Both the position numbers and the translations under genes were made by a program. DNA of 12,912 nucleotides from JBDRNO01 sp043811005 (lineage in GTDB: Bacteria; Bacteroidota; Bacteroidia; NORP154), in assembly GCA_043811005.1 (NCBI GenBank), contig JBDRNO010000134.1:1-12912 (forward strand), in the 5' to 3' direction. Each line of letters opens with the position of its first letter. Positions within the stretch are counted from its first letter, which is position 1. The notes below the pieces were generated by a model. That model was not told the origin of the DNA, made no database searches, and saw only the letters and a list, made by a program, of their open reading frames with translations. This document shows, piece by piece, positions 1-7,739 of this stretch.

Positions 1-201
1 AAGTTTATTAGAATTACCGGCCTTTTTCCCGTGCGGAATTTGTTACTGAGGTTTATTATAGAATGCGTAAGGGATGGGAGCGGCATCCTTTTGGCTGGCT
101 GGCTTAGTTTTGTTGATTTTGAGGGGCGATACCGAACCGCCATCAAAATGCTTAAAATAAAAAATTATAACGTTAATGAAATGATGACTTATCGGTATTA
201 A
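1..201 (+). CDS. 3' end of an unidentified protein, cut by the window edge
   Basis: Frame 1 is open from the first base to a TAA at 199-201, giving 66 residues with no start codon needed inside the window. The tail has a hydrophobic, arginine-containing stretch (around PVRNLLLRFIIE), then a DGSG turn and a second hydrophobic stretch (ILLAGWLSF), ending in a basic segment (AIKMLKIKNYN). The order aromatic/basic helix, D-G-x-G, hydrophobic helix, lysine-rich end is reminiscent of the C-termini of some family 2 glycosyltransferases, but the similarity is too weak for a call. Its length and uninterrupted frame in an AT-rich region favour a real coding end over chance. Confidence 0.4.
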   Translation, partial: KFIRITGLFPVRNLLLRFIIECVRDGSGILLAGWLSFVDFEGRYRTAIKMLKIKNYNVNEMMTYRY

Positions 202-319
202 CAAAACCAGCTAAAAAAAATCATTTCATTCTTTTATTAGCGGTTATGTATAACAGGGGAGCCACGAAAAATCTTTACAAAACTTGCCAGGCAGCCAAAA
301 GATATAGCGGACAGCCCGA

Positions 320-427
320 CCCCGCACATAATTTTAATGTGTTAATAAGGATAAACTGCCGTTTATCCGTACGGCAGCAGGGAAAAAGAAGATATGTATA
401 TGAAGATTAAAAAAATTATGTGCGGGG
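320..427. repeat. 16-bp perfect inverted repeat enclosing about 76 bases
   Basis: The left arm CCCCGCACATAATTTT (320-335) and right arm AAAATTATGTGCGGGG (412-427) are exact reverse complements. The enclosed segment contains a smaller hairpin with stem GGATAAAC (349-356) and GTTTATCC (361-368), which competes with an alternative CTGCCGT/ACGGCAG pairing (356-362 with 370-376). A structured repeat, a mini-element or an untranslated RNA are all possible; no known family is recognised. Confidence 0.6.
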
Positions 428-513
428 GCACGCCCGGAAGAAACTAAACAAAATAATCCACACCGAATGTGACCTCTTTTTGAATTAAGTATATCTATAT
501 TTTTCCCAAGACA

Positions 514-540
514 TTGTTTTAAGTCTAATGTTTATATTTG
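514..540 (+). promoter_or_regulatory. Putative Bacteroidota-type promoter of aconitase
   Basis: TATATTTG at 533-540 matches the -7 consensus TAnnTTTG. A TTG at 514-516 lies 16 bases upstream, about where the -33 element is expected. Transcription would begin near 547, leaving a leader of about 32 bases before the ATG at 579. Confidence 0.6.
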
Positions 541-578
541 CACAAAAATTAATAATCAACAAACAATAATCAATTAAA

Positions 579-2843
579 ATGGCATTCGATATTAATATGA
601 TAAAAGCAGTGTATGCTCAGATAGGTGAGCGGATAGAAACTGCACGTAAAGTGGTTGGTAAACCATTGACCCTAACTGAAAAGATCCTCTATTCCCACCT
701 TGCACAAGGTATGGCAAGCGAGTTATTTGAAAGAGGGGAATCTTATGTTGATTTCAATCCCGACAGGGTGGCAATGCAGGATGCAACAGCACAGATGGCA
801 TTGCTCCAGTTCATACAGGCAGGCAGGAAGAGGGTTGCCGTTCCTTCCACAGTACATTGTGACCATTTGATCCCCGCAAAGATAGGTGCAAAAGAGGACC
901 TTGAAGCAGCCAAAAGTTTAAATGAGGAGGTGTACGACTTTCTATCATCCGTTTCCAACAAATACGGCATCGGTTTCTGGAAACCAGGGGCAGGGATCAT
1001 CCACCAGGTTTTGCTTGAGAATTACGCTTTTCCCGGAGGAATGATGATAGGCACTGATTCACATACTGTAAATGCCGGTGGGCTTGGCATGATCGCAGTT
1101 GGTGTAGGTGGAGCAGATGCCGTTGATGTGATGGCAGGAATGCCGTGGGAATTGAAATTCCCCAAACTAATTGGTATTAAACTTATCGGCAAATTGAACG
1201 GATGGACATCTGCGAAAGATGTAATATTAAAACTTGCCGGTCTGCTCACGGTTAAAGGAGGAACTGGCTGTATCGTTGAATATTTTGGTGACGGAGCCAA
1301 AGAGCTTTCATGTACTGGTAAAGGCACTATCTGCAACATGGGTGCCGAAATAGGCGCTACAACCTCAACATTCGGGTATGATGAGAAGATGTCTGAATAC
1401 CTTAGAAGAACTGAAAGGGTAGATATTGCTGATATGGCTGACAAGATCAAAGAACATCTGACAGGCGATCCTGAAGTTTATCAAGACCCTGAAAAATATT
1501 TCGACCAGTTGATTGAACTCGATCTCTCCGAACTGGAACCGCATATAAACGGTCCTTTCTCCCCTGACAGGGCTTGGCCTATATCTGAATTTGCAAAAGC
1601 TGTGAAAGAAAATAACTGGCCCGAAAAACTTTCAGTTGGATTGATCGGGTCATGTACAAACTCATCTTATGAAGATATCACAAGGGCTGCTTCTATAGCT
1701 CAACAAGCAAGTGATAAAAACCTTAAAGCCAAGGGAGAATATACGATCACGCCTGGCTCAGAACTGATACGTTATACTATTGAAAGAGATGGCTTAATTG
1801 AAATATTTGATAAAATTGGCGGGGTTGTTCTCACTAACTCATGCGGCCCTTGTATAGGACAATGGTTTCGTAAAGGGGCAGAAAAACAGGAGAGAAACTC
1901 CATTATCACCTCCTTCAACAGGAACTTTGCCAAACGAAATGATGGTAATCCTAATACTCATGGCTTTGTTGCTTCACCCGAAATAGTGACGGCAATGGCT
2001 ATTTCCGGTGATATGTGTTTTAATCCTTTAACAGATACACTGATTAATGAAGATGGTGAAGAAGTAAAGCTGGATGTCCCGGAAGGCATTGAATTACCGG
2101 TTAAGGGGTTTGCAGTTGACGATATTGGTTATCAGCCCCCTGCAGAGGATGGAAGTGATGTTGAGGTAGTTGTCTCTCAAACCTCCGAACGGCTGCAATT
2201 ATTATCGCCTTTTGAACCATGGACAGGAACTGATCTAATTGGTTTGAAATTATTGATCAAAACCAAAGATAAATGCACTACAGACCATATCTCAATGGCA
2301 GGCCCCTGGCTGAGATACAGGGGTCACCTGGATAATATCTCAAATAATATGCTTACCGGTGCGATTAATTTCTTTAATGAAAAAACAGATAGCATTAAAA
2401 GCCAGTTTACAGGTGAATATGATACGGTGCCAACAACCCAGAGAGCTTATAAGACCAGGGGTATTCACACTATTGTAGTAGGCGACCACAATTATGGCGA
2501 AGGGTCATCAAGAGAACATGCTGCAATGGAGCCAAGACATTTGGGCGTGAGAGTGATATTAGTAAAATCATTTGCTCGCATCCATGAGACCAACCTGAAA
2601 AAGCAAGGTATGCTGGCGCTGACGTTTGACAGCGAGAATGATTATGATAAAGTAAAAGAAAATGACACGATTGACATCACCGGCTTAACTGATTTTACAC
2701 CCGGTAAGCCCTTAACGGTGGTATTGAACCATGCAAACGGAACAAAAGATGAAATAAAAGTCAACCATTCATACAATGAAAACCAGATAGAGTGGTTTAA
2801 AGCAGGATCTGCATTGAATCTTATTAGGAAGATAACTGTTTAG
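579..2843 (+). CDS. acn: Aconitate hydratase (mitochondrial-type aconitase)
   Basis: A 754-residue [4Fe-4S] enzyme of the cytosol that isomerises citrate to isocitrate in the TCA cycle. The cluster ligands are visible as C359 in GSCTNSS and C422/C425 in NSCGPC; the 63-residue and 3-residue spacings equal those of mitochondrial aconitase. The substrate-binding segment GTDSHTVNAGG lies near 158-168, and the C-terminal swivel domain carries GEGSSREHAAMEPRH (about 640-654) with the catalytic serine. Length is close to that of mitochondrial aconitase (about 780 including the transit peptide) and well short of bacterial AcnA (about 890), so it belongs to the mitochondrial-type branch. The ATG at 579 follows an A-rich leader and gives a family-typical N-terminus. 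The next gene begins 100 bases later. No internal damage is seen. Confidence 0.97.
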   Translation: MAFDINMIKAVYAQIGERIETARKVVGKPLTLTEKILYSHLAQGMASELFERGESYVDFNPDRVAMQDATAQMALLQFIQAGRKRVAVPSTVHCDHLIPAKIGAKEDLEAAKSLNEEVYDFLSSVSNKYGIGFWKPGAGIIHQVLLENYAFPGGMMIGTDSHTVNAGGLGMIAVGVGGADAVDVMAGMPWELKFPKLIGIKLIGKLNGWTSAKDVILKLAGLLTVKGGTGCIVEYFGDGAKELSCTGKGTICNMGAEIGATTSTFGYDEKMSEYLRRTERVDIADMADKIKEHLTGDPEVYQDPEKYFDQLIELDLSELEPHINGPFSPDRAWPISEFAKAVKENNWPEKLSVGLIGSCTNSSYEDITRAASIAQQASDKNLKAKGEYTITPGSELIRYTIERDGLIEIFDKIGGVVLTNSCGPCIGQWFRKGAEKQERNSIITSFNRNFAKRNDGNPNTHGFVASPEIVTAMAISGDMCFNPLTDTLINEDGEEVKLDVPEGIELPVKGFAVDDIGYQPPAEDGSDVEVVVSQTSERLQLLSPFEPWTGTDLIGLKLLIKTKDKCTTDHISMAGPWLRYRGHLDNISNNMLTGAINFFNEKTDSIKSQFTGEYDTVPTTQRAYKTRGIHTIVVGDHNYGEGSSREHAAMEPRHLGVRVILVKSFARIHETNLKKQGMLALTFDSENDYDKVKENDTIDITGLTDFTPGKPLTVVLNHANGTKDEIKVNHSYNENQIEWFKAGSALNLIRKITV

Positions 2844-2858
2844 ATAGAAATTCTCAAA

Positions 2859-2883
2859 TATAGAAAAAAATCAACTTTCTATA
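2859..2883 (+). other. Weak hairpin after aconitase
   Basis: TATAGAAA (2859-2866) can pair with TTTCTATA (2876-2883) across a 9-base loop, 16 bases after the aconitase stop. The stem is AT-only and no T-run follows, so it is at best a weak 3'-end stabiliser. Confidence 0.25.
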
Positions 2884-2943
2884 AAAACGTATCTTATTTA
2901 CTTTATCAGTATATTCACCTCGTTATTGATAATCTAAGACCAA

Positions 2944-3627
2944 ATGCTGAAAGCCAATAATATCTTCAAATCCTACGGCTCCTTAAAAGTTCTGAAAGGT
3001 GTGGATATTGAAGTAAAAAAAGGCGAGATAGTCTCAATTGTTGGTGCATCAGGTGCGGGAAAGACTACTCTTCTCCAGATATTGGGAACATTAGATAAAC
3101 CGGATGTACCGATAAAATCTTCTCAAACGGAACAAAGGGTAAGCATTATAATAGACAATACCGATATCAATTCTCTTACCGAAAAAAAAATAGCCGCCTT
3201 CAGGAATATACACATCGGTTTTGTATTCCAATTCCATCATTTATTACCGGAGTTTACAGCATTGGAAAACGTGTGCATACCGGCTTTTATTGCCAAAACA
3301 CCTCATAAAAAAGCTGAGGATAATGCAAGAGAACTGCTTGCTTTTTTAGGTCTGAAAGAAAGATTGGAACACAAACCAAGTGAACTCTCCGGTGGCGAAC
3401 AGCAAAGGGTTGCCGTAGCCAGGGCATTGATCAATAACCCGTCAATAATACTTGCCGATGAACCTTCGGGCAACCTTGACTCAAAAAATTCCAGCGAATT
3501 GCATAATTTGTTCTTTTCACTCAGAGATAAATACAACCAAACATTTATTATTACCACCCATAATGAAAAATTAGCTGATATGGCAGACAGGAAGCTGACG
3601 ATGAAGGATGGGGTTATTGATAGATGA
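2944..3627 (+). CDS. lolD: Lipoprotein-releasing ABC transporter ATP-binding protein (LolD type)
   Basis: A 227-residue ABC ATPase with every catalytic motif: Walker A GASGAGKTT (34-42), Q-loop glutamine Q96, signature LSGGEQQR (148-155), Walker B IILADEP with E173, D-loop NLD (177-179) and switch histidine H206. The segment GFVFQFHHLLPEFTALENV (92-110) is the diagnostic LolD sequence. In the Lol pathway such an ATPase powers extraction of mature lipoproteins from the inner membrane with a LolC/LolE-type permease. No permease is adjacent; the gene stands alone between aconitase and a convergent beta-barrel gene, an arrangement in which the permease would be encoded elsewhere. Residues about 52-70 form a slightly longer, lysine/serine-rich loop than in E. 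coli LolD. A MacB-like or FtsE-like partner cannot be excluded, but the FQFHHLLPEF signature argues against it. Confidence 0.9.
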   Translation: MLKANNIFKSYGSLKVLKGVDIEVKKGEIVSIVGASGAGKTTLLQILGTLDKPDVPIKSSQTEQRVSIIIDNTDINSLTEKKIAAFRNIHIGFVFQFHHLLPEFTALENVCIPAFIAKTPHKKAEDNARELLAFLGLKERLEHKPSELSGGEQQRVAVARALINNPSIILADEPSGNLDSKNSSELHNLFFSLRDKYNQTFIITTHNEKLADMADRKLTMKDGVIDR

Positions 3628-3699
3628 TGGGAGATGGAATGTTATAAAGGATATAACTTCGTAAATTTATCGTATCGGAATTTCAAAAAATTCTATTTT

Positions 3700-3769
3700 T
3701 CCCGCAAAACTTCCGCCAGCTGGCGGATTAATAATAGCGCACTTTGCGGGCTTGGCGTGATTTGCGGGA
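3700..3769. repeat. Nested inverted repeat containing a 16-base perfect palindrome
   Basis: Outer arms TCCCGCAAA (3700-3708) and TTTGCGGGA (3761-3769) are exact complements; a second TTTGCGGG at 3743-3750 offers an alternative partner. Inside, TCCGCCAGCTGGCGGA (3712-3727) is a perfect palindrome that recurs in near-identical form at 3894 and 4749. Confidence 0.65.
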
Positions 3770-3893
3770 GATAAAATAGCACATTAAATTTTTGTTTAAT
3801 TTTTACAAAGTTATGTTCTTAAAATTAAGGATAAAGCAATTTGCATTATAATTTAGTGGAATTTAGTGCTTTTGTGTTTTTGTGGCAAATCAA

Positions 3894-3909
3894 TCCACCA
3901 GCTGGCGGA
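3894..3909. repeat. Second copy of the CCGCCAGC palindrome (one change)
   Basis: TCCACCAGCTGGCGGA differs from the copy at 3712 by a single base, which breaks perfect symmetry. It lies 20 bases past the stop of the minus-strand beta-barrel gene, so it could act as that gene's 3' hairpin. Confidence 0.6.
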
Positions 3910-3929
3910 TGAAACTCCGATACATTTAA

Positions 3930-4523
3930 CTAAAATTTAGCAGACAATCCAATTACCCCAAAAGAATAGCCATAACAGAATTCACCATATACCCCGATCG
4001 TTTTATTGAAATAATACCTTACGCCTGCATAAGGACTGAAAACCGGATAGTTTGAATAATTCATTGCAGTGTGAAAAGGATCATTTGTGCTCATATTATA
4101 AGATGGAATATAATACGCGAACATAATACCGGCATAAGGGTCAAAATCGCGAATACCTGTAAAATTGAAATGATAAGACCCTCTTGCACCGATAATAAGA
4201 TATGACCAGCTTTCATTATAATGGTAAATAAAACTTGTCCGGTCATATTTAATGCTTTTTTGAGCAATCATCCCGCCAACTCCAAATGTGCCGGGACCAA
4301 TATCCGAGATAATGCATTTTTCATACAAAAATGAAAAGGATGGTAATGCACTGTATCCTTTGCTCAAATTTATATAAACTCCGCCAAACCCTACTCCTGC
4401 ATTAAGTGCATTAGTACCTTTATCAAAGGATTGTGCTTTGATTTGTGTAATACAGAACATCAATAATATAGGAAAAAAAGCACAACAAATGGTTTGTCTT
4501 TTGATTATTTGTTTATTACTCAT
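3930..4523 (-). CDS. Small outer-membrane beta-barrel protein, hypothetical
   Basis: The frame is open further upstream, but the ATG at 4523 (MSNKQIIKRQ) is chosen because it gives a classic signal peptide: a basic n-region, hydrophobic core TICCAFFPILLMFCITQ and a cleavage-like IKAQ before SFDKGTNALN; it also sits 25 bases downstream of a good -7 element. The 197-residue protein then alternates short hydrophobic/aromatic strands with glycine-rich turns (NAGVGFGGVYINL, YLIIGARGSYHFNF, FSPYAGVRYYFN) and ends in phenylalanine (IGLSAKF), all typical of an 8- to 10-strand outer-membrane barrel. No ligand or function can be assigned. It is convergent with lolD and appears to be transcribed alone. 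Confidence 0.75.
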   Translation of the reverse strand: MSNKQIIKRQTICCAFFPILLMFCITQIKAQSFDKGTNALNAGVGFGGVYINLSKGYSALPSFSFLYEKCIISDIGPGTFGVGGMIAQKSIKYDRTSFIYHYNESWSYLIIGARGSYHFNFTGIRDFDPYAGIMFAYYIPSYNMSTNDPFHTAMNYSNYPVFSPYAGVRYYFNKTIGVYGEFCYGYSFGVIGLSAKF

Positions 4524-4547
4524 AAAATAATTTTGATAATTTTTACG

Positions 4548-4555
4548 CAAATATA
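4548..4555 (-). promoter_or_regulatory. Putative -7 element of the beta-barrel gene
   Basis: Read on the minus strand this is TATATTTG, the same octamer as before aconitase and isocitrate dehydrogenase. It lies 25 bases before the ATG at 4523 and supports that start over the upstream ATG at 4598. No TTG is found at the usual -33 distance; the nearest is about 28 bases away. Confidence 0.5.
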
Positions 4556-4748
4556 CTTTAAATAAAAAGTTCCTATCATAGTACAAAGTTACAAACAAAT
4601 TTTTTTTATTACAGCTATATTATATGTTATACTAGTACTAAATGCATAAATTGTAGTGATTATCATTAACTTCTCATACCATCTACTATATCATAGAATA
4701 TCTCTCGTAAAGTATCGCAAAGAAATTATTTATTCATTTTATACTTTG

Positions 4749-4764
4749 TCCGCCAGCCGGCGGA
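4749..4764. repeat. Third copy of the CCGCCAGC palindrome
   Basis: TCCGCCAGCCGGCGGA is a one-base variant of the palindrome at 3712. It lies 48 bases past the stop of the minus-strand metallophosphoesterase gene, in the gap before the beta-barrel promoter. Confidence 0.6.
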
Positions 4765-4811
4765 GGCTTTGCTAGAAAAAATATTAATACTGCTTTTCAT
4801 GCAACTAAGTA

Positions 4812-6068
4812 CTAGTAAAGGTCAATCACAGTAATTTCCGGCAAAATCCCCACCCTGCCCATGTATCCGATAAATCCCAATCCCCTGTTTACGTACAAAT
4901 ATTGGTCACCTTCCCGGTATAAACCTGCCCATTGTTTATAAACATACTGGACAGGGCTCCATTTGAATCCAGGAATTTCTACGCCAAACTGCATTCCATG
5001 TGTATGTCCTGAAAAAGTGATGTCTATATCCTTGAATGACTTTGTTACTTCAGCATTCCAAAGAGACGGGTCGTGTGATAAAAGAAGCTTTACCGGCACA
5101 TCTTCAGTTCCGGAGATTGCCTTTTGGAGATCTCCATACTTTGAAAAATGCATCTTATCACTCCAGTTTTCCACTCCCACAATCGCCAGTTTATCACGGT
5201 CTTTTTCCAATACATAACTTTCGTTCAACAATAACCTCCAACCTACTTCCCTGTGAATATCTTTCAGCCGTTCAAAGTTCCTTATCTGATCTTCTTTGCT
5301 ATCCCATTTGGTATAATGCCCATAATCGTGGTTTCCCAATATCGAAAACACTCCAAGTGGTGCCTGAATATTTTTTAATATATCAATGAACTCCTCTGCT
5401 TCATCAGCCAAATTATTTACAAAATCGCCAGTAAAAAAAATGATGTCGGCTTTTTGCTCGTTAATAATATCTATTGCAGTTTGTAAAGGAGCTGCTGATA
5501 CAAAGCTGCCAATATGTATGTCGGATATCTGCACTATTTTCAAGCCCACAAAATTTACAGGTAGGTTTGGTAAGTTGATCTTTACCGTTCTTAACCGGTA
5601 ACTGAATGCCCCTTTGATCATTCCAAAAACAAAAGTGCAAAAGGGAATTGCAGCAGTGAATATTGCCAAATAACTTAAAAACTTTAACCTGCTGATCCCA
5701 TTATTCTCACTTATTAAATCAGGGGTATAAAAAAATTGAATCACCAATCTGAAAAGCCGGATAACGTCATCTATCAATAAAGGTATTATTCCTGCCAGCT
5801 TGCAAACCATTACTATAATGATTAATGAAATACCGTAGAGCTTTACAAACTTGAAAGAACCTGCTGATGGTAAAAAAATAAAAGAGACAGCAAATACTAT
5901 GGAAAAAACCGTAAAGCCCCAGTATATATAATAAATAAAATTCCTTGTTGACTGTGCTACATCTTCAAAAGCAGTTCTTATCCCATGGAAAAAATACCAA
6001 TCAATAAGGAGAACTATAACTACAATGAATATCAGCTTGAACCACATTGATGCATTATTTTTTTTCAA
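4812..6068 (-). CDS. Membrane-anchored metallophosphoesterase
   Basis: A 418-residue protein with an N-terminal membrane domain and a C-terminal calcineurin-like phosphoesterase domain. Hydrophobic segments are seen near 9-27, 45-66, 77-99 and 130-152, with a shorter one near 102-114. The metal-site motifs follow in canonical order: SDIHIG (D183, H185), GDFVNN (D215), GNHDYG (N246, H247), SHDP (H332) and GHTHG (H355, H357). This YkuE/YaeI-like architecture is known from enzymes acting on phosphate esters such as lipid or nucleotide pyrophosphates; the real substrate is unknown. The catalytic domain follows the last membrane segment directly, so it is tethered to the inner membrane. The ATG at 6068 gives the longest frame; M8 is an alternative. 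The gene is divergent from isocitrate dehydrogenase. Confidence 0.88.
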   Translation of the reverse strand: MKKNNASMWFKLIFIVVIVLLIDWYFFHGIRTAFEDVAQSTRNFIYYIYWGFTVFSIVFAVSFIFLPSAGSFKFVKLYGISLIIIVMVCKLAGIIPLLIDDVIRLFRLVIQFFYTPDLISENNGISRLKFLSYLAIFTAAIPFCTFVFGMIKGAFSYRLRTVKINLPNLPVNFVGLKIVQISDIHIGSFVSAAPLQTAIDIINEQKADIIFFTGDFVNNLADEAEEFIDILKNIQAPLGVFSILGNHDYGHYTKWDSKEDQIRNFERLKDIHREVGWRLLLNESYVLEKDRDKLAIVGVENWSDKMHFSKYGDLQKAISGTEDVPVKLLLSHDPSLWNAEVTKSFKDIDITFSGHTHGMQFGVEIPGFKWSPVQYVYKQWAGLYREGDQYLYVNRGLGFIGYMGRVGILPEITVIDLY

Positions 6069-6351
6069 TAATACTATTTTAATAACAATTAAACGGACGG
6101 GTTATTTTTGACACAATTAGTTTATTGTAAAAAATTCCGTTTTCACTACAATAATAGAAATATATTATAAAAAAATATGAATGTTTATTATTAAATTATT
6201 CAAGATCAATTAAAATTTTCTTATATTTGCGACACCACAAGACAAAGGAAAATATATTTTTAAAATATTATATGACATTCAATTTTCTTTGAAACCTGAC
6301 TAATATGAATAACAATTAACTTTTAATCTTTTAACATAAAATAAAAATAAA
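6069..6351. other. Divergent intergenic region between metallophosphoesterase and icd
   Basis: This very AT-rich 283-base spacer carries the icd -7 element (6222-6229) and a roughly 115-base icd leader. The leader includes two minute ATG-to-stop frames: MTFNFL (6272-6292) and MNNN (6305-6319). No clear TAnnTTTG element is seen for the minus-strand gene. Confidence 0.5.
6222..6229 (+). promoter_or_regulatory. Putative -7 element of icd
   Basis: TATATTTG matches TAnnTTTG and, like the aconitase promoter, is followed by C. A -33 TTG is not evident. Transcription from here would leave an unusually long leader of about 115 bases before the ATG at 6352. Confidence 0.5.
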
Positions 6352-7737
6352 ATGAACGGAAATAAAATAACAATGGAAAACGGGAAGCTCGTTGTTCCTG
6401 ATGATCCTATCATCCCTTTTATTGAAGGTGATGGTACGGGACCTGACATATGGGCTGCATCGGTGAGAGTGTTTGATGCAGCGGTAGAAAAAGCTTATGG
6501 TGGAAAACGTAAAATTCAGTGGCTGGAAGTATTAGCCGGTGAAAGCTCCTTTAAAAAAACAGGTGAATGGCTACCGCAGGAAACCATTGATACATACAAA
6601 GAATACCTGGTGGGAATAAAAGGACCTTTAACAACTCCAATTGGAGGTGGTATTAGTTCTCTTAATGTTGCACTCCGGCAAAAACTTGATCTTTATGTTT
6701 GCTTACGCCCTGTAAAATATATTGAAGGCGTTCCTTCACCTGTTAAAAAACCTGAAGATGTAGATATGGTCATCTTCCGTGAAAACACTGAAGACATCTA
6801 TGCCGGAGTTGAATGGCAGGAGGGCACACCGGAAGTTAAAAAAGTTATTAAATTCCTACAGGAGGAAATGGGAGTTAAAAAGATTCGTTTCCCGAATTCT
6901 TCCGGCATCGGTATCAAGCCCGTATCAAGCGAAGGGACTAAACGGCTTGTACGGGCTGCTATTGAATATGCTCTTAGAGAAGGACGTAAGTCTGTGATCC
7001 TTGTTCACAAAGGAAATATCATGAAATTCACCGAGGGCGCTTTCAGGGACTGGGGTTTTGAGGTAGCCACTCAGGAATACCGTGACAAAGTCGTAACCGA
7101 ACGCGAAAGCTGGATCATTGGAAACAAAGACGCTAATCCCGACCTGACCATTGAAGAAAACGCCAAAATGCTTGAACCCGGGTATGATCTGTTAATTGAT
7201 GCCAAAAAGAAAGAGAAACGCGATGAAGTTGAGCAAGCTCTCAAATTAATGCCAACACACGGCAACAGGCAATGGAAAAAGAAGATATTGATCAGGGATA
7301 CTATCGCTGACATTACTTTACAGCAGGTTTTAACCCGTGCCAAAGAATTTGATGTTATTGCCACGATGAATCTAAATGGCGATTATCTTTCTGATGCATT
7401 AGCATCACAGGTTGGTGGTATTGGTATTGCTCCCGGTGCAAATATTAACTATATTACAGGACATGCAATATTTGAAGCAACACACGGTACTGCTCCTAAA
7501 TACGCTAACCTTGATAAAGTTAATCCCGGTTCTGTAATTATTTCAGGATGTATGATGCTTAAATACATGGGATGGAATGAAGCAGAGGAGCTGATATGGA
7601 ATGGATTAAAGAAAGCCATCGCTCAAAAACGGGTAACTTATGACTATCATCGTCTGATGGAAGGCGCTACTCTTTTGAAATGCTCAGAGTTTGGTACTGA
7701 AATCATTGCCAATATGGAGGAATTGGTTGTAGCATAA
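6352..7737 (+). CDS. icd: Isocitrate dehydrogenase (NADP-dependent type)
   Basis: A 461-residue homodimeric decarboxylating dehydrogenase that converts isocitrate to 2-oxoglutarate in the TCA cycle. It aligns closely by eye with E. coli Icd: GDGTGPD (26-32), substrate motif ISSLNVALRQ (101-110) with S103 at the position phosphorylated by AceK, IFRENTEDIYAG (141-152), VHKGNIMKFTEGAF (218-231), MNLNGDYLSDA (339-349) and FEATHGTAPKYA (374-385). The NADP-selecting residues of E. coli Icd (K344, Y345, Y391, R395) are matched by K383, Y384, Y430 and R434. It is about 45 residues longer than the 416-residue E. coli enzyme, because of a charged insertion around 255-308 before IRDTIAD. The start follows an A-rich stretch; M8 is a possible alternative. 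No aceK or gltA is adjacent. Confidence 0.96.
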   Translation: MNGNKITMENGKLVVPDDPIIPFIEGDGTGPDIWAASVRVFDAAVEKAYGGKRKIQWLEVLAGESSFKKTGEWLPQETIDTYKEYLVGIKGPLTTPIGGGISSLNVALRQKLDLYVCLRPVKYIEGVPSPVKKPEDVDMVIFRENTEDIYAGVEWQEGTPEVKKVIKFLQEEMGVKKIRFPNSSGIGIKPVSSEGTKRLVRAAIEYALREGRKSVILVHKGNIMKFTEGAFRDWGFEVATQEYRDKVVTERESWIIGNKDANPDLTIEENAKMLEPGYDLLIDAKKKEKRDEVEQALKLMPTHGNRQWKKKILIRDTIADITLQQVLTRAKEFDVIATMNLNGDYLSDALASQVGGIGIAPGANINYITGHAIFEATHGTAPKYANLDKVNPGSVIISGCMMLKYMGWNEAEELIWNGLKKAIAQKRVTYDYHRLMEGATLLKCSEFGTEIIANMEELVVA

Positions 7738-7739
7738 AC

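Larger units (their letters stand above)
202..578. other. Intergenic region with an inverted repeat and a promoter
   Basis: This 377-base gap has no convincing gene. It holds a short palindrome (GTTATGTATAAC, 243-254), a 16-bp perfect inverted repeat spanning 320-427 (listed separately) and the aconitase promoter near 514-540. Its middle part, about 290-440, is more GC-rich than the surrounding AT-rich spacer. Confidence 0.6.
3628..3929. other. Convergent intergenic region with decayed repeats
   Basis: This gap between lolD and a convergent gene has no ORF of note. It contains a hairpin of TCCCGCAAA and TTTGCGGGA (3700-3769) enclosing a 16-base palindrome, T/G-rich repetitive wording around 3855-3890 (TTTAGTGCTTTTGTGTTTTTGTGG), and a second copy of the palindrome at 3894-3909. 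The palindromes sit where both genes would terminate. Confidence 0.6.

Noticed and set aside
243..440. Integron attC site or gene cassette junction
   Set aside because: GTTATGTATAAC and the ATTATGTGC arm were considered as R-type boxes, but they do not match RYYYAAC/GTTRRRY in the right order and no integrase is visible.
743..1450. Two long minus-strand open frames within aconitase (743-1000 and 1022-1450)
   Set aside because: They lie entirely antisense to a fully conserved aconitase frame and show serine/proline-rich composition without any recognisable motif.
3303..3557. Minus-strand frame inside lolD
   Set aside because: Shadow of the ABC ATPase signature and Walker B region; no independent start signal.
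4524..4598. Upstream ATG (4598) as the start of the small beta-barrel protein
   Set aside because: It would put 25 mostly polar/aromatic residues before the signal peptide and start upstream of the TATATTTG element; ATG 4523 fits better.
4963..5601. Plus-strand frames opposite the metallophosphoesterase
   Set aside because: Antisense to a domain with intact metal-binding motifs; the translations have no family features.
7071..7364. Minus-strand 97-codon frame within icd
   Set aside because: Antisense to the conserved dehydrogenase; no promoter or motif.
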